In this document: one piece after another, positions 25,281 to 35,533 of the stretch
Numbering within the stretch: position 1 is the first letter of the stretch
Layout of the letters: every line of letters begins with the position of its first letter
Assembly: GCF_003054195.1 (NCBI RefSeq)
Contig: NZ_QBKP01000017.1
Coordinates: forward strand, 1-64,000
Direction of reading: 5' to 3'
Source: Gemmobacter caeni
GTDB lineage: Bacteria; Pseudomonadota; Alphaproteobacteria; Rhodobacterales; Rhodobacteraceae
Length of the DNA stretch: 64,000 nucleotides
The notes under the pieces: model-generated
Database searches by the model: none
Seen by the model: the letters and a program-made list of their open reading frames with translations, nothing else
Told to the model about the DNA's origin: nothing
Position numbers and translations under genes: made by a program

Positions 25281-26768
25281 ATGAACGAGATCACGGCAGT
25301 CAAATCGGCCGAGACCGAAGACACGCTTCCGCACAACATCGAAGCCGAACAACAGCTTCTGGGCGCGATCCTGACCAACAACGATGTCTATGACCGCATC
25401 GCCAGTCTGGTGAAATCGGAACATTTCTATGATCCGGTCCATGCCCGCATCTTTGAAATCGCGGCCGCCCGCATCCAGAAGAATGCGCTGGCCTCGCCGG
25501 TGACGCTGAAGGCGTTTCTGGAAGATGACGCGGGTCTGAAGGAGTTGGGTGGCCCCGCCTATCTCGTGCGCCTTGCCGGTGCCGCGATCAGCGCCTTTGC
25601 CGCACGCGACTATGCGCAGATGATCTATGACCTTGCGGTGCGGCGCGAACTGATCGGTCTGGGCCGCGACATTTCCGCCAAGGCGGCCAAAGTCGATCTG
25701 TCCTCGGAACCGCGCGAACAGATCACCGAAGCGGAACAGCGGCTGTACAAGCTGGGCGAACAGGGTGTGGCCGAACGCGGCTTCCAGTCCTTCCTGAAGG
25801 CGGTGACCGAGGCGGTCAACAGCGCCAATGCCGCCTATCAGCGCGGCGGCGGTCTGGCGGGCATTTCCACCGGCCTGATCGACCTCGACAAGAAGCTGGG
25901 CGGCCTGCATGAAAGCGACCTGATCATCCTCGCCGGGCGCCCCTCGATGGGGAAAACATCGCTTGCCACCAACATCGCCTTCAACGTGGCCAAAGCCTAT
26001 CGCCGGGGCCGCAAGACCGATGGCCAGGAAGGCGCGGTCGACGGTGGTGTCGTGGGTTTCTTCAGCCTCGAGATGAGCGCCGAGCAGTTGGCTGCGCGGA
26101 TTCTCTCGGAAGCCTCGGAAGTGCCGTCGGAAAAGATCCGCCGGGGCGACATGGAGGAATTCGAGTTCCGCAAATTCGTCGACGCCGCGAAAGAGCTGGA
26201 AGCCTGCCCGCTTTACATCGACGACACACCCGCCCTGCCGATCAGCCAGGTAGCCGCCCGCGCCCGCCGCCTGAAGCGGACACACGGGCTGGATGTTCTG
26301 ATGATCGACTACCTTCAGCTTCTGAAAGGCTCGTCCAAAGGCTCCGAGGCGAACCGGGTGCAGGAGGTCAGCGAGATCACGCAAGGTCTGAAGGCCATTG
26401 CGAAAGAGCTGAACATCCCGGTGATTGCCCTGTCACAGCTTTCGCGTCAGGTGGAAAGCCGCGAGGACAAGCGCCCGCAATTGAGCGACCTGCGCGAATC
26501 CGGCTCCATCGAACAGGATGCCGATGTGGTGATGTTCGTGTTCCGCGAGGAATATTATCGTGAACGCGAGAAGCCCGCAGATCACGAGCTTGAGAAGATG
26601 GCCGCCTGGCAGGAAATGATGTCGAAATGTCATGGCAAGGCCGAGGTCATCATCGGCAAGCAGCGTCACGGGCCGATCGGCACGGTGGAACTGAGTTTCG
26701 AGGGCCGTTTTACCCGCTTCGGCAATCTGGAGAAGCACTGGGAGCCGCGTGGCGACGAGGGGTTCTGA
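25281..26768 (+). CDS. dnaB: Replicative DNA helicase
   Basis: 495 residues. The N-terminal domain starts at LPHNIEAEQQLLGAIL, the RecA-like ATPase follows with Walker A GRPSMGKTS, and DVLMIDYLQLL is Walker B. It unwinds DNA at the replication fork as a hexamer. I start at ATG 25281; longer in-frame openings do not look like DnaB. A hairpin and alr follow. Confidence 0.96.
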   Translation: MNEITAVKSAETEDTLPHNIEAEQQLLGAILTNNDVYDRIASLVKSEHFYDPVHARIFEIAAARIQKNALASPVTLKAFLEDDAGLKELGGPAYLVRLAGAAISAFAARDYAQMIYDLAVRRELIGLGRDISAKAAKVDLSSEPREQITEAEQRLYKLGEQGVAERGFQSFLKAVTEAVNSANAAYQRGGGLAGISTGLIDLDKKLGGLHESDLIILAGRPSMGKTSLATNIAFNVAKAYRRGRKTDGQEGAVDGGVVGFFSLEMSAEQLAARILSEASEVPSEKIRRGDMEEFEFRKFVDAAKELEACPLYIDDTPALPISQVAARARRLKRTHGLDVLMIDYLQLLKGSSKGSEANRVQEVSEITQGLKAIAKELNIPVIALSQLSRQVESREDKRPQLSDLRESGSIEQDADVVMFVFREEYYREREKPADHELEKMAAWQEMMSKCHGKAEVIIGKQRHGPIGTVELSFEGRFTRFGNLEKHWEPRGDEGF

Positions 26769-26795
26769 GGCTCAGGCCCGCCGCCTTGCGCGGCC

Positions 26796-26819
26796 GCAGA
26801 TTTCCTCAGGGAAATTTGC
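26796..26819 (+). terminator. Stem-loop after dnaB
   Basis: GCAGATTTCC, loop TCAG, GGAAATTTGC, with one G-T pair. It lies 27 bases past the dnaB stop; it resembles the AT-rich palindromes at 8014 and 42781 more than a classical terminator. Confidence 0.45.
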
Positions 26820-26900
26820 AAATCCGCTGGAACGGATCTGGTGCGCCGGGCGGCCGCCATTTCCCCTTGACCTTCCCGCCCGCCCTGTCAAAACCGCTTC

Positions 26901-27962
26901 ATGGCTACCGCGACCCTGACCATTGACCTTGATGCCATCGCCGCCAACTGGCGCGCGCTGGACCGGATGAGTGACCCGACCACCCAGACTGCTGCGGTGG
27001 TGAAAGCCGATGCCTATGGGCTTGGCGCCAAACGCGTTGTGCGTGCGCTGGCCGAGGCCGGGGCGCGGCGGTTCTTCGTGGCCGTGGCCGAGGAAGGCGC
27101 CGCCGTGCGGCAGGCACTTGGCCCCGGACCGCAAATTTGCGTGCTGTCCGGCCATATGGCGGGCGACACCGAGATGGTGCATGACCTGGACCTGACACCG
27201 ATGCTCAATTCGGTGGAACAGATCACCCGGCATCTGGAAAGCCTGCCCGGCCATCCGTTCGGGGTGCAGCTCGATACCGGGATGAACCGTCTGGGGCTGG
27301 AAGCCCCGGAATGGGAGGCGGTGGCAGCGCTGGTGCTGGAACAGGGCCCGGAACTGGTGATGAGCCATCTGGCCTGCGCCGACGAGCCGGGCCATCCGCT
27401 GAACGAGGCGCAACTGGCCGAATTTCACGCCATGACCGACGGGATCGGCGTGCCACGCAGCCTTGCGGCGACCGGCGGCATCCTGCTGGGGCCGGATTAC
27501 CATTTCGAACTGACCCGCCCCGGAGTGGGTCTGTATGGCGGCCGTCCGTGGGAAAGTGCGCAGCCTGTGGTGGCGCTGGCGCTGCCGGTCATCCAGATCC
27601 GCGAAGTCGCGGCGGGCGAGATCGTGGGCTATTCCTGCGGCTATACTGCCGAGGAGCCGCGGCTGATCGCCACCGTTGCCGCTGGCTATGCCGACGGGCT
27701 GACCCGGCGCTACTCCAATGCCGCGACGCTGTGGGATGGTGAGGTGCCCTGCCCCATCGTCGGCCGTGTTTCGATGGACCTCATCACCGTCGATGTCAGC
27801 CATCTGCGCGACATCCCCCGCACGCTGGACCTGCTGGGGCCAATGCAGGGGGTGGACGATCTGGCCGATATCGCCGGGACCATCGGCTATGAAGTGCTGA
27901 CATCGCTCGGGCACCGCTATACCCGCCGCTACGCAACGACCACCACGCGGGGGCAGGTGTGA
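26901..27962 (+). CDS. alr: Alanine racemase
   Basis: 353 residues. [16 protein letters not shown] carries the PLP Lys. It supplies D-alanine for peptidoglycan. The C-terminal beta domain includes [14 protein letters not shown] (catalytic Tyr region) and [11 protein letters not shown]. The stop overlaps the mlaE start by 4 bases (GTGA). Confidence 0.95.
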   Translation: MATATLTIDLDAIAANWRALDRMSDPTTQTAAVVKADAYGLGAKRVVRALAEAGARRFFVAVAEEGAAVRQALGPGPQICVLSGHMAGDTEMVHDLDLTPMLNSVEQITRHLESLPGHPFGVQLDTGMNRLGLEAPEWEAVAALVLEQGPELVMSHLACADEPGHPLNEAQLAEFHAMTDGIGVPRSLAATGGILLGPDYHFELTRPGVGLYGGRPWESAQPVVALALPVIQIREVAAGEIVGYSCGYTAEEPRLIATVAAGYADGLTRRYSNAATLWDGEVPCPIVGRVSMDLITVDVSHLRDIPRTLDLLGPMQGVDDLADIAGTIGYEVLTSLGHRYTRRYATTTTRGQV

Positions 27963-28738
27963 GCCTTCTGTCGCCGGTTGCCGCGCTGGGGCGCGTGACG
28001 CTGGGCCTGCTGGCGCATCTGGGCCGGGTGGCGATCTTTGCCGCGCAGGTGGTCAGCCACATCTTCCGCCCGCCATGGTATCCGCGCGAGTTCTTTCATG
28101 CGCTGATGCAGATCGGCTGGTTTTCCCTGCCCGTGGTCGGCCTGACCGCCCTTTTCACCGGCGGCGCGCTGGCCTTGCAGATCTATGCCGGGGGCGCGCG
28201 CTTCAGCGCCGAGGCGGTGGTGCCCGCCATCGTGGCCATCGGCATGGTGCGCGAGCTGGGGCCGGTGCTGGGCGGTCTGATGGTGGCAGCGCGCGTCGCC
28301 TCCTCCATCGCGGCGGAAATCGGCACGATGAAGGTGACCGAACAGATTGACGCGCTGGTCACCCTGTCCACCAACCCGCTGAAATACCTTGCCGTGCCCC
28401 GCGTCGTCGCGGCCACGCTGGCGGTGCCGGTGCTGGTGGGCGTGGGCGATGCCATCGGCATCATGGGCGGCTGGCTGGTCGGGGTGAACCGGCTGCATTT
28501 CAATTCGGCTGCCTATCTGAAGAACACCATGGATTTCCTTGAGGTCTGGGACGTGTCCTCGGGCCTGATCAAGGGCGCGGCCTTCGGGTTTCTGGTGGCG
28601 CTGATGGGCTGCTATCACGGCATGCATTCGGGTCGTGGCGCACAGGGTGTGGGGGCTGCGACCAAGGCCGCCGTGGTGTCTGCCTCGGTGCTGATCTTCG
28701 CGGCAAACTACCTGCTGACGGAGCTGTTCTTCTCATGA
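27959..28738 (+). CDS. mlaE: MlaE-type ABC transporter permease
   Basis: 259 residues with several membrane segments and the conserved MlaE region [28 protein letters not shown], plus [17 protein letters not shown]. It is the inner-membrane permease of an Mla-type phospholipid transport system. Starts at a GTG overlapping alr; its stop overlaps the ATPase start (ATGA). No substrate-binding (MCE) gene is adjacent. Confidence 0.92.
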   Translation: MSLLSPVAALGRVTLGLLAHLGRVAIFAAQVVSHIFRPPWYPREFFHALMQIGWFSLPVVGLTALFTGGALALQIYAGGARFSAEAVVPAIVAIGMVRELGPVLGGLMVAARVASSIAAEIGTMKVTEQIDALVTLSTNPLKYLAVPRVVAATLAVPVLVGVGDAIGIMGGWLVGVNRLHFNSAAYLKNTMDFLEVWDVSSGLIKGAAFGFLVALMGCYHGMHSGRGAQGVGAATKAAVVSASVLIFAANYLLTELFFS

Positions 28739-29481
28739 TCGAGCTTTCCGGCGTCCACAAGACCTTCGGCAGCAACAAGGTGTTGCGCGGCGTGGATCTG
28801 ACCATTGCCAGCGGCACCTCCATGGTCATCATCGGTGGCTCGGGCACCGGCAAGTCGGTGCTGCTGAAATGCATTCTCGGGCTGGTGACGCCGGATGCGG
28901 GGCAGATTACGCTGGACGGGCAGGATGTGACGCGCGGCGACCGCGATGCCTTTCTGGCGCGCTTTGGCATGCTGTTTCAGGGTGGCGCGCTGTTCGACAG
29001 CATGCGCATCTGGGAAAACGTCGCCTTCCGCCTGCTGCGCGGCACGCTGAAACGCTCCAAGACCGAGGCGCGCGAGATCGCCATTGAAAAGCTGCGCCGC
29101 GTCGGGCTTGGTCCGCATGTGGCCGACCTCTACCCCGCCGAGCTTTCGGGCGGCATGCAGAAGCGTGTCAGCCTTGCCCGCGCCATCGCAGCCGAGCCGG
29201 AGATCATCTTCTTCGACGAGCCAACCACCGGGCTGGACCCGATCATGTCGGGTGTCATCAATGATCTGATCCGCGAGATCGTGACCGAGATGGGTGCGAC
29301 CGCCATGACGATCACACACGATATGTCTTCGGTCCGGGCCATCGCCGACAATGTGGCGATGCTGCATGGCGGCAAGGTGCGGTGGACCGGGCCGGTTTCG
29401 GAAATGGATGCGACGCCAGACCCTTACGTCCAGCAGTTCATCCATGGTCGCGCCGAAGGCCCCATCGAATCGCTGCGCTGA
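28735..29481 (+). CDS. mlaF: MlaF-type ABC transporter ATP-binding protein
   Basis: 248 residues. Walker A is GGSGTGKSV, signature is LSGGMQKRVSLARA, Walker B is IIFFDEPTTGLDP. The Gly-Met-Gln variant of the signature is typical of Mla-type ATPases. Coupled to mlaE. Confidence 0.94.
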   Translation: MIELSGVHKTFGSNKVLRGVDLTIASGTSMVIIGGSGTGKSVLLKCILGLVTPDAGQITLDGQDVTRGDRDAFLARFGMLFQGGALFDSMRIWENVAFRLLRGTLKRSKTEAREIAIEKLRRVGLGPHVADLYPAELSGGMQKRVSLARAIAAEPEIIFFDEPTTGLDPIMSGVINDLIREIVTEMGATAMTITHDMSSVRAIADNVAMLHGGKVRWTGPVSEMDATPDPYVQQFIHGRAEGPIESLR

Positions 29482-29655
29482 GCCAGCACTCCTCCGGCAA
29501 ATTTCCCGCCCAGGTTGCGGCGCACGTTTCCGGCATGGAAACAATACATGCGATCCACTGGATTTTTCAGGCGTTTTCCGCAATCATGGCGAAAATGTGT
29601 TGCCTTTGAGGCATTGAGCGGAATTCTGGAACAAATTCGTTAACGGGGGTTTCGC

Positions 29656-30450
29656 ATGTTCGACAGTCACGGTCCTCTGGTCCGGCAGGCCCAGGGCGTT
29701 GCGCAATCCCTCGCCTTCGGGGCCATCGTCTCGGTTACCGCTTTCCTCTGCCTCTCAAGCCTGCTGGCGGCGCTTGGACAGATGCCATGGCCGAGCATGA
29801 CACTGGCATGGGGAGATGTGCCCCTGCCCGATGCCGGCATGTGGGTGCAACTGGCGCTGACCCTACTGATGCTCTGCATCTGCTTCTTCATCCCGGCCAA
29901 TACCCGGATGCTGCGGCTGGAGAAGAGCCACCGCTCTTTCCAGATCGGGATGGAGGATGTGAAGCGCGCCTACAGCCTTGCCCATGCTGCCGACCGGACG
30001 GGCGTGTTCAGCCTGTCGAACGAGTTCGAATCCATGCGACAGCGGATGGAACTGCTGCGCAAGCACCCCGATCTGCGCCATGTTGAACCCGAACTTCTGG
30101 AACTGGCGGCGCAGATGTCCTTCCAGTCGCGCGATCTGGCCCGCGCCTATTCCGACGACAAGGTGAACCGTGCCCGCGAATTCCTGAAGGCGCGGCAGTC
30201 CGATGCCGACCTGCTGTCCGAACGCATCAAGCTGGCGCGCATGACCTGCGATGAGCTGAAGCGCTGGCTGACCGATGTGGAGGCCGAGGAACGCCGCAAC
30301 CATACCCAGATTCGCCGGCTGGAGGCCGATCTGCGCGAGGTGCTGCCCTCTCTCGGCTATGATTTCGACGAACCGCGCGAGGCGAATGTGGTGCCGCTGG
30401 CGCTGCACAACGGCAAGACCGACGGGCCGAAGAGCGACGGGCTGCACTGA
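29656..30450 (+). CDS. Conserved membrane-anchored coiled-coil protein
   Basis: 264 residues. Two N-terminal hydrophobic segments (residues ~20-45 and ~60-80) are followed by a long helical, charged region (HRSFQIGMEDVKRAYSLAHA… and FLKARQSDADLLSERIKLAR). No catalytic motif. Similar proteins in this order have been called 'DNA repair protein', apparently without evidence. A position between mlaEF and the PqiA-like gene suggests an envelope role. The ATG follows GGGGGTTTCGC. Confidence 0.65.
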   Translation: MFDSHGPLVRQAQGVAQSLAFGAIVSVTAFLCLSSLLAALGQMPWPSMTLAWGDVPLPDAGMWVQLALTLLMLCICFFIPANTRMLRLEKSHRSFQIGMEDVKRAYSLAHAADRTGVFSLSNEFESMRQRMELLRKHPDLRHVEPELLELAAQMSFQSRDLARAYSDDKVNRAREFLKARQSDADLLSERIKLARMTCDELKRWLTDVEAEERRNHTQIRRLEADLREVLPSLGYDFDEPREANVVPLALHNGKTDGPKSDGLH

Positions 30451-30493
30451 CCGCATCTTGCGGCGGGTTGCATTTGCCCCCATGGTCGCGGCC

Positions 30494-30910
30494 ATGTCGC
30501 GCGCCCTCAACCTTGCCCTTGCCCTGCTGTTTCCGGTGTCGTGGTTCGCGCCCCTTCTGCGGGCCGGCCTGTTGCCGGTCTTCGGCCTTTCGGAAATCTC
30601 GGTCATTTCCGGCCTGCAATCGCTGTGGAAAAGCGATGCGGTTCTGGCACTTGTGGTCACTTTCTGCGCGGTCTTCGCGCCCATGATGAAGGTTCTCGGG
30701 CGGGCCCTTCGCGATTTCGGCCTGCTGGACGTGCGCGCCGAACCGGCACTGGCCGTGCTGGGAAAGCTGGCCATGGCCGATGTGTTCCTGATCGCGCTTT
30801 ATGTCGTGATCGTGAAGGGCGTAGGGCTTGCCACTGTCGAGGTGGCATGGGGACTTTACCTGTTCACCGCCCTCATCCTGATCTCGCTGTTTCTACGGAG
30901 CCCGAAATGA
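30494..30910 (+). CDS. PqiA-like inner-membrane protein
   Basis: 138 residues, four hydrophobic segments ([65 protein letters not shown]). Matches a single PqiA domain (paraquat-inducible protein A). Start at 30494 or 30482. Overlaps the next start (ATGA). Confidence 0.8.
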   Translation: MSRALNLALALLFPVSWFAPLLRAGLLPVFGLSEISVISGLQSLWKSDAVLALVVTFCAVFAPMMKVLGRALRDFGLLDVRAEPALAVLGKLAMADVFLIALYVVIVKGVGLATVEVAWGLYLFTALILISLFLRSPK

Positions 30911-31884
30911 CCCGTCCCCCGCTGTCGCTGCTTGATCTGACCCGTGTGCGCGAGGATCAGGGGCCTGCACAGGCATTGCGCAATGCGGCGGGAATCGCAG
31001 CGCATGTCGAGTCGCTCGGGTTTGATCGTTACTGGGTGGCAGAGCACCACAATATGGTCGGCGTCGCCTCGGCCGCGACGCCCGTGGTTATCGCCCATGT
31101 GGGCGCCGCAACCTCGCGCATCCGCATCGGTGCCGGGGGCGTCATGCTGCCCAATCACGCGCCCTATGTGGTGGCCGAACAATTCGGCACGCTGGCGCAG
31201 CTGTTCCCCGGCCGGATCGACCTTGGCCTTGGCCGCGCGCCGGGCACCGATGGCGCGACGCTAATCCGCGCGCTGCGCCGCGACCCGCACGGGGCCGATC
31301 ATTTCCCGCAGGATGTGGTGGAGCTGATGGGCTGGTTCGCCGCCGAAAACAACCTGGGCATCACCGCCGTGCCCGCCGCCGGGACCGAAGTGCAGGCCAT
31401 CATCCTCGGCTCGTCGCATTTCGGCGCCATGCTGGCCGCCGAACTGGGCCTGCCCTATGCTTTCGCCTCGCATTTCGCCCCTGCGGCATTGCATGAGGCG
31501 CTGCATCTTTACCGCGCGCATTTCAAGCCCTCGGACCGGCTGAAGGCGCCGCATGCCATCGTTGCCGCCAATGTGGTCTGCGCCGAAACCGAGGCCGAGG
31601 CGCGGCATCTGTTCACCACGATGCAGAAGGGCTTTCTGGGCCTGATCCGCAACAACCGCCGCTATCAGATGCCGCCCGGCGATCTGGACTGGACGCCGCG
31701 CGAAGAGGCGCATGTGGCGGCCATGCTCAGCAGCCATGCCGTCGGCACGCCGGATCAGGTGCGCGCGGGGCTGGAGGGGATCGTGGCCGCCACGCAGGCG
31801 GATGAGCTGATCCTCGTCACCGACACCTGGGATTTCGAGGCGCGCAAGCGCTCGCTGACCCTGACCGCCGAGGCGTGGTTCTGA
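30907..31884 (+). CDS. LLM-class (luciferase-like) oxidoreductase
   Basis: 325 residues. [18 protein letters not shown] at the N-terminus, [10 protein letters not shown] and [20 protein letters not shown] are hallmark blocks of the bacterial luciferase-like flavin family. It probably uses a reduced flavin to act on an unknown small molecule. Start at ATG 30907 overlaps the PqiA-like stop; its stop TGA shares one base with the radA ATG. Confidence 0.9.
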   Translation: MTRPPLSLLDLTRVREDQGPAQALRNAAGIAAHVESLGFDRYWVAEHHNMVGVASAATPVVIAHVGAATSRIRIGAGGVMLPNHAPYVVAEQFGTLAQLFPGRIDLGLGRAPGTDGATLIRALRRDPHGADHFPQDVVELMGWFAAENNLGITAVPAAGTEVQAIILGSSHFGAMLAAELGLPYAFASHFAPAALHEALHLYRAHFKPSDRLKAPHAIVAANVVCAETEAEARHLFTTMQKGFLGLIRNNRRYQMPPGDLDWTPREEAHVAAMLSSHAVGTPDQVRAGLEGIVAATQADELILVTDTWDFEARKRSLTLTAEAWF

Positions 31885-33239
31885 TGGCGAAGGCAACGGT
31901 CAGCTACGTCTGTTCCGCCTGCGGGGCGGCCTATACCAAATGGGCGGGCAAATGCGACGCCTGCGGGGCGTGGAACTCCATCGCCGAGGAAGCGGCCCTC
32001 TCCGCCGGGCCAAAGCCCACGGCGCGCGGCCGCACCATCCCCCTGACCGATCTGGCGACCGAGGAAGCCCCGCCGCCCCGCGCCCAAAGCGGCATTGGCG
32101 AGCTGGACCGCGTGCTGGGCGGTGGCCTTGTCCCCGCCTCGGCCATTCTGGTCGGTGGCGATCCGGGCATCGGCAAATCGACACTGCTTCTGCAAGCCGC
32201 CGCCAGTTTCGCCCGCAAGGGGCTGAAATGCCTGTATATCTCGGGCGAGGAAGCGGCGGCGCAGGTTCGGATGCGAGCGCAACGCCTTGGCCTACAACAG
32301 GCGCCTGTCGGCCTTGGAGCCGAAACCAACCTGCGCGACATCCTGACCACGCTGGATACCGAACGCCCTGCGCTGGCGATCATCGATTCGATCCAGACCA
32401 TGTGGCTCGATAATGTCGAAAGCGCCCCCGGATCTGTCAGCCAGGTCCGTGCCGCCGCGCATGAGTTGGTAAACTTCGCCAAACGTCGCGGCACGGCGGT
32501 GGTGATCGTGGGCCATGTGACGAAGGAAGGCGCCATCGCCGGTCCCCGTGTGCTGGAACACATGGTCGACACCGTGCTTTACTTCGAGGGCGAGCGCGGC
32601 CACCAGTTCCGCATCCTGCGCGCGGTGAAGAACCGCTTTGGTCCCGCCGATGAAATTGGTGTGTTCGAAATGGCAGGCGACGGGCTGACCGAGGTGCTGA
32701 ACCCCTCGGCCCTGTTCCTGTCAGACCGCGAGGCCGCCACCCCCGGTTCCGCCGTTTTCGCCGGGATCGAGGGCACACGCCCGGTGCTGACCGAAATTCA
32801 GGCACTGGTCGCGCCCTCCAACCTCGGCACGCCGCGCCGCACGGTGGTCGGGCTTGATTCGGGGCGGCTTTCCACGATCCTCGCGGTGCTGGAGGCGCGC
32901 TGCGGCATCCCCTTCGCCGGGCTGGATGTGTTTCTCAACGTCGCGGGCGGCATGCGCGTCACAGAACCCGCCGCCGATATGGCCGTGGCCGCAGCGCTTC
33001 TGAGCGCGCGCGAGGATGTGGCAATTCCGCCCGACATGGTGCTTTTCGGGGAAATCTCGCTGTCAGGTGCCCTGCGCCCGGTGGGCCAGACCGAAAACAG
33101 GTTGAAAGAAGCGGCGAAACTTGGTTTTTCACAGGCGACACTGCCCGCCCGGTCGAAATCCGGGCAGGCCGAGGGAATGCGCCTGCGCGAGATGGCCGAT
33201 CTGACGGCGCTTGTCGGCGAAATGTTCGGGGCGGGATAA
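31884..33239 (+). CDS. radA: DNA repair protein RadA
   Basis: 451 residues. N-terminal zinc finger (YVCSACGAAYTKWAGKCDAC), RecA-like core with Walker A GGDPGIGKST and the KNRFG motif in RAVKNRFG, then a Lon-like C-terminal domain. It promotes branch migration in recombination. Confidence 0.96.
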   Translation: MAKATVSYVCSACGAAYTKWAGKCDACGAWNSIAEEAALSAGPKPTARGRTIPLTDLATEEAPPPRAQSGIGELDRVLGGGLVPASAILVGGDPGIGKSTLLLQAAASFARKGLKCLYISGEEAAAQVRMRAQRLGLQQAPVGLGAETNLRDILTTLDTERPALAIIDSIQTMWLDNVESAPGSVSQVRAAAHELVNFAKRRGTAVVIVGHVTKEGAIAGPRVLEHMVDTVLYFEGERGHQFRILRAVKNRFGPADEIGVFEMAGDGLTEVLNPSALFLSDREAATPGSAVFAGIEGTRPVLTEIQALVAPSNLGTPRRTVVGLDSGRLSTILAVLEARCGIPFAGLDVFLNVAGGMRVTEPAADMAVAAALLSAREDVAIPPDMVLFGEISLSGALRPVGQTENRLKEAAKLGFSQATLPARSKSGQAEGMRLREMADLTALVGEMFGAG

Positions 33240-33258
33240 GCCCCGAGGGGAGACGGGA

Positions 33259-33855
33259 ATGGAAGGTTTCACCATCATTGACGGCGTGGTGGCCGGGGTC
33301 ATCGTGCTGTCGGCGATCCTCGCCTATTCGCGCGGCCTGATCCGCGAGGCCATGGCTATCCTTGGCTGGATCGGCGCGGCGCTGCTGGCCTATCTGTTTG
33401 CCGCCGAGGCACAACCGCTGGTCAAGGAACTGCCGGTCGTCGGCCAGATGCTGGCGGACAGCTGCGAACTTTCGGTCATCGCCGCCTTCGCTGCCGTCTT
33501 CGCCGTGGGCCTTGTGGTCGCCGCGATCTTCACGCCGCTGCTGTCGGGCTGGGTGAACCAGACCATGCTGGGCGGCCTTGACCAGGGCCTCGGCTTCCTG
33601 TTCGGCGTGGTGCGGGGTGTCGTGCTGGTCGCCATCGCCTTCATCGTCTACGACCGCGCGGTGGCCTCCAATTCCATCCCCATGGTCGACAACTCGCGCT
33701 CGGCCAAGGTCTTTGCCTCGTTCCAGGGCAATATCGACGATCAGATCCCCTCGGACGCGCCGGGCTGGATCGTCAGCAAATACGAAGGGCTGGTGAGTAT
33801 CTGTGCGGCACCGGCGGAACCCGCCGCGCCAGAGGCCCCGGCGACGAACAACTGA
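33259..33855 (+). CDS. cvpA: CvpA-family membrane protein
   Basis: 198 residues, four hydrophobic segments near the N-terminus (GFTIIDGVVAGVIVLSAILA, MAILGWIGAALLAYL…) and a C-terminal cytoplasmic tail. It precedes purF as in many proteobacteria. GAGGGGAGACGGGA lies before the ATG. Confidence 0.9.
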   Translation: MEGFTIIDGVVAGVIVLSAILAYSRGLIREAMAILGWIGAALLAYLFAAEAQPLVKELPVVGQMLADSCELSVIAAFAAVFAVGLVVAAIFTPLLSGWVNQTMLGGLDQGLGFLFGVVRGVVLVAIAFIVYDRAVASNSIPMVDNSRSAKVFASFQGNIDDQIPSDAPGWIVSKYEGLVSICAAPAEPAAPEAPATNN

Positions 33856-33861
33856 ATGTGT

Positions 33862-33886
33862 AAGGGGCGTGACACTCACGCCCCTT
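33862..33886 (+). promoter_or_regulatory. Hairpin between cvpA and purF
   Basis: AAGGGGCGTGA, loop CAC, TCACGCCCCTT: a perfect 11-bp stem just past the cvpA stop, 47 bases before purF. There is no T-run; it may partly terminate, attenuate purF or protect mRNA. Confidence 0.5.
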
Positions 33887-33933
33887 CGCATTACATGGGG
33901 CGCGAAAGCCCCCCTCGGATTCGGAGAGCCACC

Positions 33934-35409
33934 ATGCGCGCCATCCCCGGCACCCCTTTCGACCCCGTCGAGGACGGCGACAAGCTCAAGGAAGAATGCG
34001 GCGTCTTCGGTGTGACCGGCGTCAGCGATGCCGCGAATTTCGTGGCGCTCGGCCTGCATGCCCTGCAACATCGCGGGCAGGAGGCCGGTGGCATCGTCAC
34101 CTATGACCCGGAACAGGGCTTCAACTCGGCCCGTCGCTTCGGCTATGTGCGCGATAACTTCACCCGCGCAGATGTCATGGCCACCCTGCCCGGCGCCATA
34201 GGCATCGGCCATGTGCGCTATTCCACCGCCGGGTCGAAAGGCGCGACCGCGATCCGCGATGTGCAGCCCTTCTTTGGCGAATTTTCCATGGGCGGCGCGG
34301 CCATCGCGCACAACGGCAACCTGACCAATGCCGCGCAGCTGCGCAAGGAACTGATCGAGCGCGGCTCGATCTTCCAGTCTTCCTCGGACAGCGAATGCAT
34401 CATTCACCTGATGGCGCGCTCGATCCAGAAGAACATCGCGGAACGCATCAAGGATGCGCTGCGCCGGGTGGAAGGCGCCTTCTCGGTGGTCGCCATGACG
34501 CGGACCAAGCTGATCGGGGTGCGCGACCCGCATGGCGTGCGCCCGCTGGTGCTGGGCCGGATCGGCGACAGCGGCTGGGCCCTCTCGTCCGAAACCTGCG
34601 CGCTTGACATCATCGGCGCCGAGTTCGTGCGCGAGATCGAGCCGGGTGAGATGGTGGTGATCGAGGGCAACAAGGTCGAAAGCACCCGCCCCTTCAATCA
34701 GGCCCCCTCGCGCTTCTGCATCTTCGAACAGGTGTATTTCTCGCGCCCCGATTCGATCCTGCAAGGCCGCTCGGTTTATGAAACCCGCCGCCAGATCGGC
34801 GTGGAGCTGGCCAAGGAAGCCCCGGTCGAGGCCGATCTGGTCTGCCCGGTCCCGGACAGCGGCACCCCCGCCGCCATCGGCTATTCGCAGCAATCCGGCA
34901 TCCCCTACGCCATGGGGATCATCCGCAACCAATATATGGGCCGCACTTTCATCGAACCGACCGACGCGATCCGCAACATGGGTGTGCGGCTGAAGCTGAA
35001 CGTGAACCGCGCCCTGATCCGGGGCAAGCGGGTGATCCTTGTGGACGATTCGGTGGTGCGCGGCACCACGTCGCGCAAGATCAAGGACATGATCCTCGAC
35101 GCAGGCGCCGCCGAGGTGCATTTCCGCATCGCCTCGCCGCCGACCGCCTGGCCGTGCTTCTACGGTGTCGACACGCCCGAGCGTTCGAAGCTCCTTGCCG
35201 CCACCATGACGGAAGACGAGATGCGCGACTGGATCGGCGTCGACAGCCTGAAGTTCATCTCGCTCGACGGGCTTTATCGCGCGGCGGGCGAGGCCGCGGG
35301 CCGCGATCCGAAATCGCCGAAATTCTGTGACGCCTGCTTCTCGGGCGAGTATCCCATAGCCCCTTCGGACAAAATCGCCGAAGGCTTCGAGATGAAGGCC
35401 GCCGAATAA
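33934..35409 (+). CDS. purF: Amidophosphoribosyltransferase
   Basis: 491 residues. N-terminal glutaminase with catalytic Cys in KEECGVFGV after a short leader, and the PRPP loop VILVDDSVVRGTTSRK. First step of purine synthesis. Start at 33934. Confidence 0.96.
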   Translation: MRAIPGTPFDPVEDGDKLKEECGVFGVTGVSDAANFVALGLHALQHRGQEAGGIVTYDPEQGFNSARRFGYVRDNFTRADVMATLPGAIGIGHVRYSTAGSKGATAIRDVQPFFGEFSMGGAAIAHNGNLTNAAQLRKELIERGSIFQSSSDSECIIHLMARSIQKNIAERIKDALRRVEGAFSVVAMTRTKLIGVRDPHGVRPLVLGRIGDSGWALSSETCALDIIGAEFVREIEPGEMVVIEGNKVESTRPFNQAPSRFCIFEQVYFSRPDSILQGRSVYETRRQIGVELAKEAPVEADLVCPVPDSGTPAAIGYSQQSGIPYAMGIIRNQYMGRTFIEPTDAIRNMGVRLKLNVNRALIRGKRVILVDDSVVRGTTSRKIKDMILDAGAAEVHFRIASPPTAWPCFYGVDTPERSKLLAATMTEDEMRDWIGVDSLKFISLDGLYRAAGEAAGRDPKSPKFCDACFSGEYPIAPSDKIAEGFEMKAAE

Positions 35410-35447
35410 GACCTGCGCGGCCGCGTCGCAGCCGCCGCTCTTGTCCT

Positions 35448-35502
35448 TTCATCTTGGCTCAAATATCCCACGGGGGTCCGGGGGTGTGAAACCCCCGGGG
35501 GC
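35448..35502. repeat. Dispersed intergenic repeat, copy 4
   Basis: TTCATCTTGGCTCAAATATC followed by a CCGGGGG-TGTGAAA-CCCCCGG stem. It lies between purF and the SDR gene. Confidence 0.65.
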
Positions 35503-35533
35503 AAACGCATTCCCCCGGCTGGAGGTCATCCCG

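Noticed and set aside
32959-35121. Minus-strand open frame of about 720 codons
   Set aside because: Shadow of radA, cvpA and purF, all certain.
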